Source: an uncultured Eubacteriales bacterium (lineage in GTDB: Bacteria > Bacillota_A > Clostridia > Saccharofermentanales > Saccharofermentanaceae). From it: DNA of 5,492 nucleotides. Below the pieces are notes generated by a model. That model saw only the letters and a program-made list of their open reading frames with translations. It did not search any database and was not told where the DNA came from. Positions 1-5,492 of this stretch are shown here, piece after piece. The stretch lies in contig OMQY01000157.1 of assembly GCA_900313405.1 (NCBI GenBank), positions 1 through 5,492 of the forward strand, written 5' to 3'. Position 1 is the stretch's first letter; each line of letters begins with the position of its first letter. Made by a program: the position numbers and the translations under genes.

Positions 1-1371
1 CTGCCGGTTGTATTCCTGCTATATGCACTCATCAGACAAAAGACGATCCGTAATCTGATCCTTGTGGCGGCGAGCCTGGCATTCTATGCCTTCGGTGAGC
101 CGGTCGCGGTCATGATCATGATCGTCTCGATACTGTTTAACTATATCTTCGGACGGATGGCTGCTGCCGGAAAGAAGCCGAAGCTTGCAGTATTCCTGGC
201 TGTGCTGGTAAACATCGGACTTCTGGTTGCATATAAGTACAGCGGGTTCTTCGTTGATATCTTCAACGATGTGACGGGCTTATCTGTTCCCGTTCCGCAT
301 ATCAGGCTCCCTATCGGAATATCATTCTTCACGTTCCAGGGATTGTCATATGTTATCGATGTCTACAGGGACAAGAAGCTCGTACAGAAGAACTTTTTCT
401 ATGTGCTTCTCTATATCTCTTTCTTCCCTCAGCTGATCGCGGGCCCTATCGTACGATATGAGGATATTGCCAAGCAGATAGAGGAGAGAGAGTTCACTCT
501 TGATCGCGTAAGCGCCGGAGTTCACAGATTTATTATCGGTCTGGGTAAGAAGGTACTGATCGCGAATCAAATGGGTTTTGTCGCTGACACGGTCTTCTCG
601 TATTCCGCGCATCAGGTCGGTATGGGAGCTGCGTGGATCGGAGCCCTATGCTATACGCTTCAGATATTCTTTGACTTCTCGGGCTACAGCGATATGGCGA
701 TCGGCCTCGGTAAGATGTTCGGCTTCGACTTCAAGGAGAACTTCAACTATCCGTTCATAGCCCCGAGTATCCAGGAGTTCTGGAGAAGGTGGCACATATC
801 TCTGTCGACCTGGTTCAAGGAATATGTCTATATCCCTCTCGGCGGTAACCGCAAGGGCAATGCAAGAACGACATTCAACAAACTGTTTGTCTTCTTCCTG
901 ACAGGCTTCTGGCACGGTGCTGCCTTCACCTTCATCCTGTGGGGTATGTTCCACGGTCTCTGCCAGATGCTCGAGACATATCAGATCGTGCCTACCAAGA
1001 AGAAGTGGTTCCAACCGATCGGACACATCTATACGATGCTTGTTGTAGTTGTCGCCTTCGTACTGTTCAGAGCCGATAACCTTAAGCAGGGATTCGGTAT
1101 GATCGGCCACATGTTCTCCGGTGCATCAGGTGACGCTGCGGTCAATGCGAGCATCTTCTCTACGGTGGGTGCACTTACGATAGTTTGCTTCGTCATCGGA
1201 ATCATCATCTCGGCTCCGGTATTCCCGAATATCCGTTCGAGAGTCGAGGGGACTAAGTATGAGACAACTTATAACTATGCGGCATATATCGGCTCGCTCT
1301 TGATCTTTGCACTGGCGATCCTCTCGCTCGTGTCGAGCAGCTATAATCCGTTTATCTATTTCAGGTTCTGA
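1..1371 (+). CDS. MBOAT-family membrane O-acyltransferase (AlgI/DltB-like), 5' end missing
   Basis: This integral membrane protein probably moves acetyl (acyl) groups from a cytoplasmic donor across the membrane for O-acetylation of a surface polysaccharide. The frame is open to base 1. The first codons (LPVVFLLYALIR) match the usual AlgI N-terminal region, so about 10-20 residues are probably missing and the GTG at 64 is not the real start. The 456 visible residues show many hydrophobic segments. The MBOAT signature FWRRWHISLSTWFKEYVYIP is encoded at about 778-837. The two family histidines lie in FWHGAAF (His codon 913-915) and WGMFHG (His codon 952-954, equivalent to the catalytic His). 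AGPIVRYEDI is another typical family stretch. The ORF ends with TGA 16 nt before a DHHW-family gene, the classic AlgI-AlgJ/X pairing. DltB is less likely, because no other dlt genes are visible and an AlgJ/X-like partner follows. The family call is firm; the glycan substrate is unknown. Confidence 0.95.
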   Translation: MPVVFLLYALIRQKTIRNLILVAASLAFYAFGEPVAVMIMIVSILFNYIFGRMAAAGKKPKLAVFLAVLVNIGLLVAYKYSGFFVDIFNDVTGLSVPVPHIRLPIGISFFTFQGLSYVIDVYRDKKLVQKNFFYVLLYISFFPQLIAGPIVRYEDIAKQIEEREFTLDRVSAGVHRFIIGLGKKVLIANQMGFVADTVFSYSAHQVGMGAAWIGALCYTLQIFFDFSGYSDMAIGLGKMFGFDFKENFNYPFIAPSIQEFWRRWHISLSTWFKEYVYIPLGGNRKGNARTTFNKLFVFFLTGFWHGAAFTFILWGMFHGLCQMLETYQIVPTKKKWFQPIGHIYTMLVVVVAFVLFRADNLKQGFGMIGHMFSGASGDAAVNASIFSTVGALTIVCFVIGIIISAPVFPNIRSRVEGTKYETTYNYAAYIGSLLIFALAILSLVSSSYNPFIYFRF

Positions 1372-1375
1372 GGAA

Positions 1376-1380
1376 GGAGG
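1376..1380 (+). promoter_or_regulatory. Ribosome binding site that fixes the DHHW gene start
   Basis: GGAGG lies 7 nt before the ATG at 1388. The same frame stays open upstream to an ATG at 1307, but that would lie inside the MBOAT gene and has no comparable site. Starting at 1388 also puts the Lys-rich, hydrophobic membrane anchor at the very N-terminus, so 1388 is the supported start. Confidence 0.85.
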
Positions 1381-1387
1381 CGTGACA

Positions 1388-2836
1388 ATGAATAAAGTAT
1401 TCAAATCAGTATATACCGCATTATTCTTCCTCGTCTGTGCGACACCTTTGTGTCTGATGCCGTTCCTGAAGAACGATGTCGATATCGAAAAGAACGGAAT
1501 GGCCAAGATGCCGAAGTATGTAGATGACGGTAAGCTCAATAATGATTTCTCAGGCGAGTTCGAGGCTTATTTCAATGACAGGATCCCGCTCCGTCCCGAG
1601 ATACTGTCCGCAGCGAACATGATAAAGGGTGAATTGTTCCATTCCTCAACATCGAACGTTATCGTCGGTGAAGGCGGCTGGCTTTTCTATGATGAAGAGA
1701 AGAACGACTATATGGATACGAATGCATTTACTGATAATCAGGTGAAGGCTTTCGCTGTGACACTGTCACTGATAGAAGAGAATGTAACCTCAAGGGGCGG
1801 AACGTTCGTATTTGTTCCGATGCCCAATAAAGCTTCGATATACGGGGATAAGATGCCCTCATGGTACATCGAGGCAGACGAGAATAATCTCGACAGGATA
1901 ATGGCTGCGCTTGAAGAATATGGTGTCTCATATGTCGATATGAAGGCCGTTATGACGCAGGCAAGAGAGGAATATGACGTTTATCAGAGGCGCGACTCCC
2001 ACTGGAATTACAGAGGTGCCCTTATCGGCTACAGAGCTATCATGGCAGCTCTTGGCCGCCCGTGCGAGACTTACGACGATGCGGCATTCACGCGCAGGGA
2101 GGACTGGAGAGCAGACCTTGATAAACTCCTGTATCCTTCAGGCGGTATCATGGACTATCAGTACTACTATGATATCTCTTTCAGACCGTTTATGTTCACC
2201 AGACCAATGGGTGTCTCCGACACACAGGCTCAGCTCGAGATCTTCATGAGTGACAGAGAAGAGGGTGACGATAACATCGGAACAAGGAATATGGCACTTC
2301 ATGACGGAAGTTACCTCTACATGGTCCGTGACTCCTTCGGACGTGCGCTCCTGCCGCTGATGATTGACAACTATGAGAATGCGTCATTCAGGCGTACCGA
2401 TGTCCCTGATGTTGTAAGCTTCCCCGACGGCGGAGATTTTGTATACGAGATAGTTGAACGTAATCTTCCTCGTGTTATCGGTAAGGTGCCGTTCATGTAC
2501 GCCCCTGTAAGAGATGCTTCCGTAATCGGGCAGACGGCCGACGGCGGCGAGGTAGAAGTAAATCTTTCTTTTGAAGGATACGGTATCAAGTTGTACGGCG
2601 CGCTCGACGATGACGCCGAGACCGGTGACGGAAGAGTCTATATCTCTATGACAAACGGTAGTGATACCGAAGTCTTCGAAGCGTTCCCCGTCTATGAGAA
2701 TGATCTTATGGATGAAGCGGGGACATGCGGTTTCTCGGCTATAATCTCCAAGGATGACATATCTACAGGCACATATGATGTAGATATCATCTGCGGTGGT
2801 TATATATATAACGGCGGTCAGATCGTCGTAGAATAA
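1388..2836 (+). CDS. Membrane-anchored DHHW/SGNH (AlgJ/AlgX-like) polysaccharide O-acetyltransferase
   Basis: This 482-residue protein probably takes acetyl groups delivered by the MBOAT partner and transfers them to a glycan outside the cell. Lys3 and Lys6 precede one hydrophobic segment (about 7-27), predicting a membrane anchor with the rest outside. The segment around GGWLFYDEEK (96-105) is typical of the AlgJ/AlgX/DHHW group. The catalytic set is visible: Asp203 and His205 in RRDSHWNYRG, and the nucleophile Ser316 in VRDSFGRALLP. The ER pair in YEIVERNL (353-360) is also usual. After about residue 375 comes an extra region of about 100 residues, rich in alternating hydrophobic positions, that looks like a beta-sandwich. 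It has no assigned function; in AlgX a C-terminal module binds the polymer, so glycan binding is an analogy only. The gene sits 16 nt after the MBOAT gene and 16 nt before the lipoprotein gene, probably in one operon. A hydrolytic (esterase) role is the main alternative. Confidence 0.9.
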   Translation: MNKVFKSVYTALFFLVCATPLCLMPFLKNDVDIEKNGMAKMPKYVDDGKLNNDFSGEFEAYFNDRIPLRPEILSAANMIKGELFHSSTSNVIVGEGGWLFYDEEKNDYMDTNAFTDNQVKAFAVTLSLIEENVTSRGGTFVFVPMPNKASIYGDKMPSWYIEADENNLDRIMAALEEYGVSYVDMKAVMTQAREEYDVYQRRDSHWNYRGALIGYRAIMAALGRPCETYDDAAFTRREDWRADLDKLLYPSGGIMDYQYYYDISFRPFMFTRPMGVSDTQAQLEIFMSDREEGDDNIGTRNMALHDGSYLYMVRDSFGRALLPLMIDNYENASFRRTDVPDVVSFPDGGDFVYEIVERNLPRVIGKVPFMYAPVRDASVIGQTADGGEVEVNLSFEGYGIKLYGALDDDAETGDGRVYISMTNGSDTEVFEAFPVYENDLMDEAGTCGFSAIISKDDISTGTYDVDIICGGYIYNGGQIVVE

Positions 2837-2852
2837 AACGGAGGAAATCAAT

Positions 2853-3446
2853 ATGAAGTTACGTAAGGTTTTGGCAACTGTACTTGCAGTATCTGTTATC
2901 GGTGCCGGCATGGCGGCCTGCTCCAAGGACGATGACAAGAAGGATGAGACAGAGGCACCTGCGGAGTCAACAACTGATGCAGAGGCTACAGAAGATGCAA
3001 CTGTCAGCGGTGGCGTTGACCTGTTCTTTGTCCTGAACGGTGTTGAGGTCCGTCTCGGAGACAGTTATGCCGATATAAAGGATGATCTGGGCGATGAGAT
3101 CAAGCCTGAAGACAAGATCGTTCCTTGCGAGGGAGACTGCGAGTATATGTCGATAATCCACACTTATGCAGGATATGTTGTTGAGGAGAACTACGACGGC
3201 GTTGTCTGCAACATCAGCATCAACGGCTACGAGAGCGGCATCGGCGACGGATTGTTCCTCGGACAGTTCAAGTATGGTGATCCCATCGAAGATGTTAAGG
3301 CAGCCATCGATGCTACTCCTTCTGATGAGGGTGACACATATGCACAGTACTTTATTACCGATACACTTTCTTGCATGCTCAACTTTGACGAGTCGGGCAA
3401 CTTCGAGAGCGCAGGTGTCTACGACTTCAGCCTGAGCTTGATGTGA
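2853..3446 (+). CDS. Secreted lipoprotein of unknown function with a duplicated GD-x3-D-[IV]-K motif
   Basis: This 197-residue protein is predicted to be anchored to the outer face of the membrane. A basic N-terminus (Lys2, Arg4, Lys5) and a hydrophobic core lead to a lipobox-like GMAAC, with Cys23 as the lipid site; Met at -3 is less common than Leu. Residues 24-55 are a low-complexity linker rich in Asp, Glu, Thr and Ala. The mature domain carries the same short pattern twice: G69-D70-x3-D74-I75-K76-x2-L79 and G142-D143-x3-D147-V148-K149-x2-I152. This suggests two related subdomains, loosely like SmpA/BLIP-type folds or small clostridial lipoproteins. The mature domain has four cysteines (92, 96, 119, 174). 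GGAGG at 2840-2844, 8 nt before the ATG, supports the start. Co-transcription with the acetylation pair is likely, but no catalytic motif is seen. A binding or scaffold role for the polysaccharide system is inference only. Confidence 0.85.
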   Translation: MKLRKVLATVLAVSVIGAGMAACSKDDDKKDETEAPAESTTDAEATEDATVSGGVDLFFVLNGVEVRLGDSYADIKDDLGDEIKPEDKIVPCEGDCEYMSIIHTYAGYVVEENYDGVVCNISINGYESGIGDGLFLGQFKYGDPIEDVKAAIDATPSDEGDTYAQYFITDTLSCMLNFDESGNFESAGVYDFSLSLM

Positions 3447-3460
3447 TGTGCTGCCGTGAA

Positions 3461-3502
3461 GCGATAAATGATGGCCGTCTCACTTGCTGAGACGGTTATC
3501 GC
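3461..3502. terminator. Long hairpin between convergent genes, probable bidirectional terminator
   Basis: The inner stem is CCGTCTCA (3475-3482) with TGAGACGG (3488-3495) around the 5-nt loop CTTGC. An outer stem, GCGATAA (3461-3467) with TTATCGC (3496-3502), lies next to it with 7 unpaired bases on the left side. It starts 14 nt after the lipoprotein stop codon, and its right outer arm contains the stop codon of the minus-strand gene. The position suits a shared end of transcription for both blocks. Neither strand has a proper T-run after the stem, so it may instead stabilise mRNA 3' ends or need a factor to terminate. Confidence 0.55.
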
Positions 3503-4041
3503 TCTATCACTATGTCCGGGGCGGTGACGTCTCTTCCGCAGAATGGGCATACGCCGGTAGATCCTGCTCTGAGCTTAAGCGGGGAGGCGCAGCCCGGACA
3601 ATTGATCCCGACGAACGGGCGGTCCGCCGTCTTAACTTCGGGGGCAAATCTGTCGGTAAGTACCAGACGGTCTCCTGTGACATCGCGAACGACATTTATG
3701 AGAATGTGTTTCTTCTCGCCGTAGTCGAGCATCTTGTTGAGCCTTGGTCTGGCCATCCTGAGGTATGATGCAATGTCCTCGACAGGGACGCTTCCGTCCT
3801 CGTCGGAACGAAGGAGACTGTTAAGCCTTATGAGATGTGCGAGATTGGCCAATACGACGAAGAAGTGCCGGATAAGCAGAATGGATCCCGCAGCCAGGAT
3901 CAGGAATAATGCGCACAATGTAGGTTCTTTTGTTGAGTAACACGCCATACCGATAAAGGTGAAGGCCGTCGTGAAAAATATAACGAACATAACAGCCCAT
4001 ACAATGATCAACGGAAAGATCTTGGATTTGTTTATATACAT
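3496..4041 (-). CDS. Two-pass membrane protein with winged-helix-like region and zinc ribbon (paralog B)
   Basis: This 181-residue protein is not a family I can name. After MYINKSKI come two hydrophobic segments (about 9-33 and 40-63). A region of about 75-125 follows with the layout of a small winged helix: an acidic stretch (SDEDGSVPVEDI), helices, and a strand-like HILINVV. At the C-terminus CPGC (148-151) and CPFC (165-168) form a four-cysteine zinc ribbon. The two pairs are separated by 13 residues, as in the neighbouring paralog. The soluble part is probably cytoplasmic, since zinc ribbons normally stay reduced. GGAGG on the minus strand (4052-4048) sits 6 nt before the ATG, and the upstream paralog stops one base before this start, so the two are surely co-transcribed and perhaps translationally coupled. 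The stop codon lies in the arm of the junction hairpin. A sensing, scaffold or assembly role is possible, but none is shown. Confidence 0.85.
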   Translation of the reverse strand: MYINKSKIFPLIIVWAVMFVIFFTTAFTFIGMACYSTKEPTLCALFLILAAGSILLIRHFFVVLANLAHLIRLNSLLRSDEDGSVPVEDIASYLRMARPRLNKMLDYGEKKHILINVVRDVTGDRLVLTDRFAPEVKTADRPFVGINCPGCASPLKLRAGSTGVCPFCGRDVTAPDIVIER

Positions 4042-4042
4042 G

Positions 4043-4582
4043 TCATGCCTCCGATCTCATATATGTTCCGCAGTGAGGGCAACGTGCTCCGCCGTTAAGG
4101 CGCATCTTGATATCTGCTCCGCATGTGGGACATGTTACGGTCAGGAAATCCGCGCCCGTGTCGATCTTCATGATTATCGTGGCACAGTTGCGGTCATAGC
4201 GGATATTACGGAAGATATGATTGTTGACCATAGAGCTTATGTCACTCCTGACTTTGGCTATTGGATAACCTGTCAGAGAAGAGAGCGCCTCGTAGGGGAT
4301 GATACCGTCAGTATCTTCTTCGAAGATCCTGTTATACTGCTCTGAACGATAAAGCCTTTTCTTTGATCTTAGGGCGATCACGAGAAGTCCGGTACCGATA
4401 AGGCCGAAGAAAGATATCGTCCCCAGGAAGGCGATCACATAAGAGACAGAGTCTGCTTCCTCCAAGTGATCCAATATCGCCAGGATTATTATCAATACGG
4501 CAAAGTAGAAGAAACCGGCACCGACGATCAATATGTTGAACAGCGTCTTTAATGTGCCGATCTTGATCTTGTTCAAATACAT
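4043..4582 (-). CDS. Two-pass membrane protein with winged-helix-like region and zinc ribbon (paralog A)
   Basis: This 179-residue protein has the same plan as its downstream neighbour. It begins MYLNKIKI, then has membrane segments at about 15-37 and 47-70 and a basic stretch (RSKKRLYRS). A winged-helix-like region follows (about 85-130), including EEDTDGIIPYEALSSLTGYP and NHIFRNIRYD. The zinc ribbon is CPTC (151-154) plus CPHC (168-171). Shared features with paralog B are the MYxNKxKI start, the DGxxPxE motif before the helices, an HI[FL]xN-like strand and identical cysteine spacing, so a tandem duplication followed by strong divergence is likely. The start is fixed by GGAGG (4595-4591) 8 nt upstream of the ATG. 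An extended -10 promoter lies about 57 nt upstream, and the ribosome binding site is one arm of a 12-bp inverted repeat. The function is unknown; the pair may form a heteromer. Confidence 0.87.
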   Translation of the reverse strand: MYLNKIKIGTLKTLFNILIVGAGFFYFAVLIIILAILDHLEEADSVSYVIAFLGTISFFGLIGTGLLVIALRSKKRLYRSEQYNRIFEEDTDGIIPYEALSSLTGYPIAKVRSDISSMVNNHIFRNIRYDRNCATIIMKIDTGADFLTVTCPTCGADIKMRLNGGARCPHCGTYMRSEA

Positions 4583-4664
4583 TATATCCCCCTCCGATCT
4601 GTGCTTCCGATCGGTATTATGCCGGACAGCACAGACTGATTATATCATTTTCGAGGGGGATATA
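4583..4664 (-). repeat. 12-bp inverted repeat enclosing promoter, leader and ribosome binding site of paralog A
   Basis: TATATCCCCCTC (4583-4594) and GAGGGGGATATA (4653-4664) are perfect inverted copies. On the minus strand the downstream arm covers most of the GGAGG site and reaches the base before the start codon. Nested inside is an 8-bp inverted pair, TCTGTGCT (4598-4605) with AGCACAGA (4628-4635), whose loop contains the palindrome CCGATCGG (4607-4614). In minus-strand RNA that starts upstream of 4664, the two stems could pair and cover the ribosome binding site. RNA started at the internal promoter would lack the upstream arm. The sequence symmetry is certain; the regulatory role is inference. 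Confidence 0.6.
4639..4647 (-). promoter_or_regulatory. Extended -10 promoter for the zinc-ribbon gene pair
   Basis: Minus-strand TGATATAAT contains a perfect TATAAT (4644-4639) preceded by TGn, an extended -10. The stretch at the -35 distance is T-rich and matches TTGACA poorly, which extended -10 promoters tolerate. Transcription would start near 4631-4633, leaving a leader of about 50 nt before the paralog A start codon. It lies in the only sizeable gap of the minus-strand block. Confidence 0.6.
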
Positions 4665-4676
4665 AAAAAGTTGCTG

Positions 4677-5408
4677 TCAGGACTTGGCTTCCGCATCCGG
4701 GATGAACTTGTCGACCCCGTTACTCTCCTTGATCCTGCGGGCCAGGTATACGAAGGGAGTATCGGCAAGGCTCGTGCAGATGAAGATCACATAGCTCGAG
4801 ATAAAGATCGAGATGATGGTCTTCAGGCTGTATGTGCCCCAGAAGGCGAAGAAAGTAAACAGAAGATTGTTGATGATCTGGCTTACGAGTGTCGAGCCGT
4901 TGTTACGGAGCCAAAGGAACTTGCGGGCGTTGCCGAATCTGCGGGTCGTGAAGTTCCACCACTTGTGGTAGAGCCAGACATCAAAGAACTGGCTGATCGC
5001 ATAGACCGACAGCGATGCCATGAGCATCCTGGGGGTATTGGAGAAGACCTCTTTGATAAAGGGTCTCATCGTATCGTCGGGGGAGGGATGGTAGATGAGC
5101 CAGCTCTGCGAGATGACCAGGAAGAAGAGCGAAGCGCAGATGCCGGTCGCGACTGCCTTGTTGGCGGCTTTCTTACCTTCGCATTCGGACAGGATGTCGG
5201 TTATAAGGAATGTTACGGCAAACAATATATTACCGAGGGTCATATCCATTCCGTATGCGTGTATCAGGATCAGGACCTCTATGTTAGCCAGGATAGTGGC
5301 TGCTGCCGATAAGACGTAGAGACCCTCCTTACCGAACAGCTTGTATCCGATAAGCGTGGAACTGTAAATAAAGATCAAAGATAAGAAAAGTATCAATTCA
5401 TTACACAT
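4677..5408 (-). CDS. yhhQ: Queuosine precursor transporter (QPTR, YhhQ/VUT family, DUF165)
   Basis: This 243-residue membrane protein probably imports the precursors preQ0/preQ1 or queuine for the tRNA wobble base queuosine. Family marks are GNILFAVTFLITDILSECEG (59-78) followed by KKAANKAV, with the TDxLSE-xG signature; SQFFDVWLYHKW (139-150); and WLRNNGSTLVSQ (166-177). Six or so hydrophobic segments fit the family, and the length is normal. After SQII the sequence reads NN (180-181), where as I recall most relatives have Asp at the first position, a mild deviation. The ATG at 5408 is preferred over the in-frame GTG at 5417, because AGTAGG sits 8 nt before the ATG and overlaps the GTG. The gene begins one base after the stop of the upstream gene, so co-transcription is likely. 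No que or tgt gene is in view. A T-run follows the stop codon, but with no strong stem before it, read-through into the zinc-ribbon genes is possible. Confidence 0.93.
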   Translation of the reverse strand: MCNELILFLSLIFIYSSTLIGYKLFGKEGLYVLSAAATILANIEVLILIHAYGMDMTLGNILFAVTFLITDILSECEGKKAANKAVATGICASLFFLVISQSWLIYHPSPDDTMRPFIKEVFSNTPRMLMASLSVYAISQFFDVWLYHKWWNFTTRRFGNARKFLWLRNNGSTLVSQIINNLLFTFFAFWGTYSLKTIISIFISSYVIFICTSLADTPFVYLARRIKESNGVDKFIPDAEAKS

Positions 5409-5409
5409 A

Positions 5410-5492
5410 TTATTCACCTACTCCGAAGTCTGTATTATCAAGAAGGATGTCTATCCTCGGGTCGTCCTTGATCGACGGATAGATCTCATTGA
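5410..5492 (-). CDS. C-terminal end of an unidentified protein, possibly a uridine-kinase-like P-loop kinase (partial)
   Basis: Reading in from the right edge on the minus strand, 26 complete codons run open to a TAA at 5412-5410 and encode NEIYPSIKDD, PRIDILLDNT and DFGVGE. The frame is open to the window edge, uses codons like its neighbours, and ends one base before the transporter ATG, as expected for the preceding gene of an operon. The ending DPRIDILLDNTDF resembles the C-terminus of some uridine-kinase-like or nucleoside-kinase-like P-loop proteins, which often end in a D-[VI]-[VI]-[IL]-DN-[TS]-D pattern. That is a recollection from a short tail, so the product stays tentative. The catalytic part, including any Walker A motif, lies outside the window. 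Confidence 0.6.
   Translation of the reverse strand, partial: NEIYPSIKDDPRIDILLDNTDFGVGE
5417..5422 (-). promoter_or_regulatory. Ribosome binding site deciding the transporter start
   Basis: Minus-strand AGTAGG (5422-5417) has 8 nt to the ATG at 5408, a good spacing. The alternative GTG at 5417 would overlap this site, and the further GGAG (5424-5421) would be only 3 nt away from it. The site lies inside the last codons of the upstream gene. Confidence 0.6.

Noticed and set aside
646..1110. Minus-strand open frame of 154 codons inside the MBOAT gene
   Set aside because: It is antisense to the MBOAT signature and catalytic histidine region, has no recognisable domain, and is explained by codon bias of the real gene.
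1..1371. Reading the MBOAT gene as dltB of a teichoic acid D-alanylation operon
   Set aside because: The next gene is an AlgJ/AlgX-like DHHW protein rather than a carrier protein or DltD, which fits polysaccharide O-acetylation better.
1307..1387. Upstream in-frame extension of the DHHW gene
   Set aside because: It would overlap the MBOAT coding region, lacks a ribosome binding site and would place charged residues before the membrane anchor. The ATG at 1388 has GGAGG 7 nt upstream.
2384..2938. Minus-strand open frame of 184 codons across the DHHW-lipoprotein gap
   Set aside because: It runs opposite two well-supported genes and their ribosome binding site, and its translation shows no domain or signal.
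3512..3768. Short plus-strand frames opposite the zinc-ribbon region of paralog B
   Set aside because: They are mirror frames of a gene with an intact four-cysteine ribbon, and none has a start site or motif of its own.
4660..4676. T-run after the transporter stop codon as an intrinsic terminator
   Set aside because: Six Ts are present on the minus strand, but only a 4-bp AAGT/ACTT pairing precedes them, which is too weak to call a terminator.
4533..5312. Plus-strand open frame of 259 codons, longer than the transporter gene it overlaps
   Set aside because: It lies opposite the transporter and the start of paralog A, both with clear family or architecture marks and good ribosome binding sites. 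Its protein is highly charged with no recognisable motif, and no ribosome binding site fits its start.

Overview
The window looks like chromosomal DNA of a Gram-positive anaerobe, probably a member of the Clostridia. The reasons are strong GGAGG-type ribosome binding sites, a lipoprotein with an acidic linker, a DHHW-family protein beside an AlgI-like acyltransferase, and small membrane zinc-ribbon proteins. No genus can be assigned from the sequence alone. I see no tRNA, rRNA, CRISPR array, insertion sequence or phage gene. Coding density is very high.

Plus-strand block (1-3446): three genes in one direction, with gaps of 16 nt each and a GGAGG site before the second and third. The first is a membrane-bound O-acyltransferase (MBOAT, AlgI-like), cut by the window start. 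The second is a membrane-anchored SGNH/DHHW (AlgJ/AlgX-like) acetyltransferase with an extra C-terminal domain. The third is a small lipoprotein with two copies of a short motif. The MBOAT plus DHHW pair is a known design for O-acetylating a surface or secreted polysaccharide: the MBOAT protein passes acetyl groups across the membrane and the DHHW protein transfers them to the glycan. The lipoprotein is a candidate extra part at the outer face of the membrane.

Junction (3447-3495): the two gene blocks converge on a long hairpin (3461-3502) with no clear T-run. It is probably a shared end of transcription.

Minus-strand block (3496-5492), read right to left: the last codons of an unidentified protein whose ending resembles uridine-kinase-like P-loop kinases; a queuosine-precursor transporter (YhhQ/QPTR, VUT family) one base downstream; a 94-nt gap; then two paralogous membrane proteins in tandem, one base apart. 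Each paralog has two membrane segments, a winged-helix-like region and a C-terminal four-cysteine zinc ribbon.

The 94-nt gap is the most interesting non-coding piece. It holds an extended -10 promoter, and a 12-bp inverted repeat whose downstream arm is the ribosome binding site of the first paralog. Read-through RNA from the transporter could hide that site, while RNA started at the local promoter could not. This is inference from the sequence.
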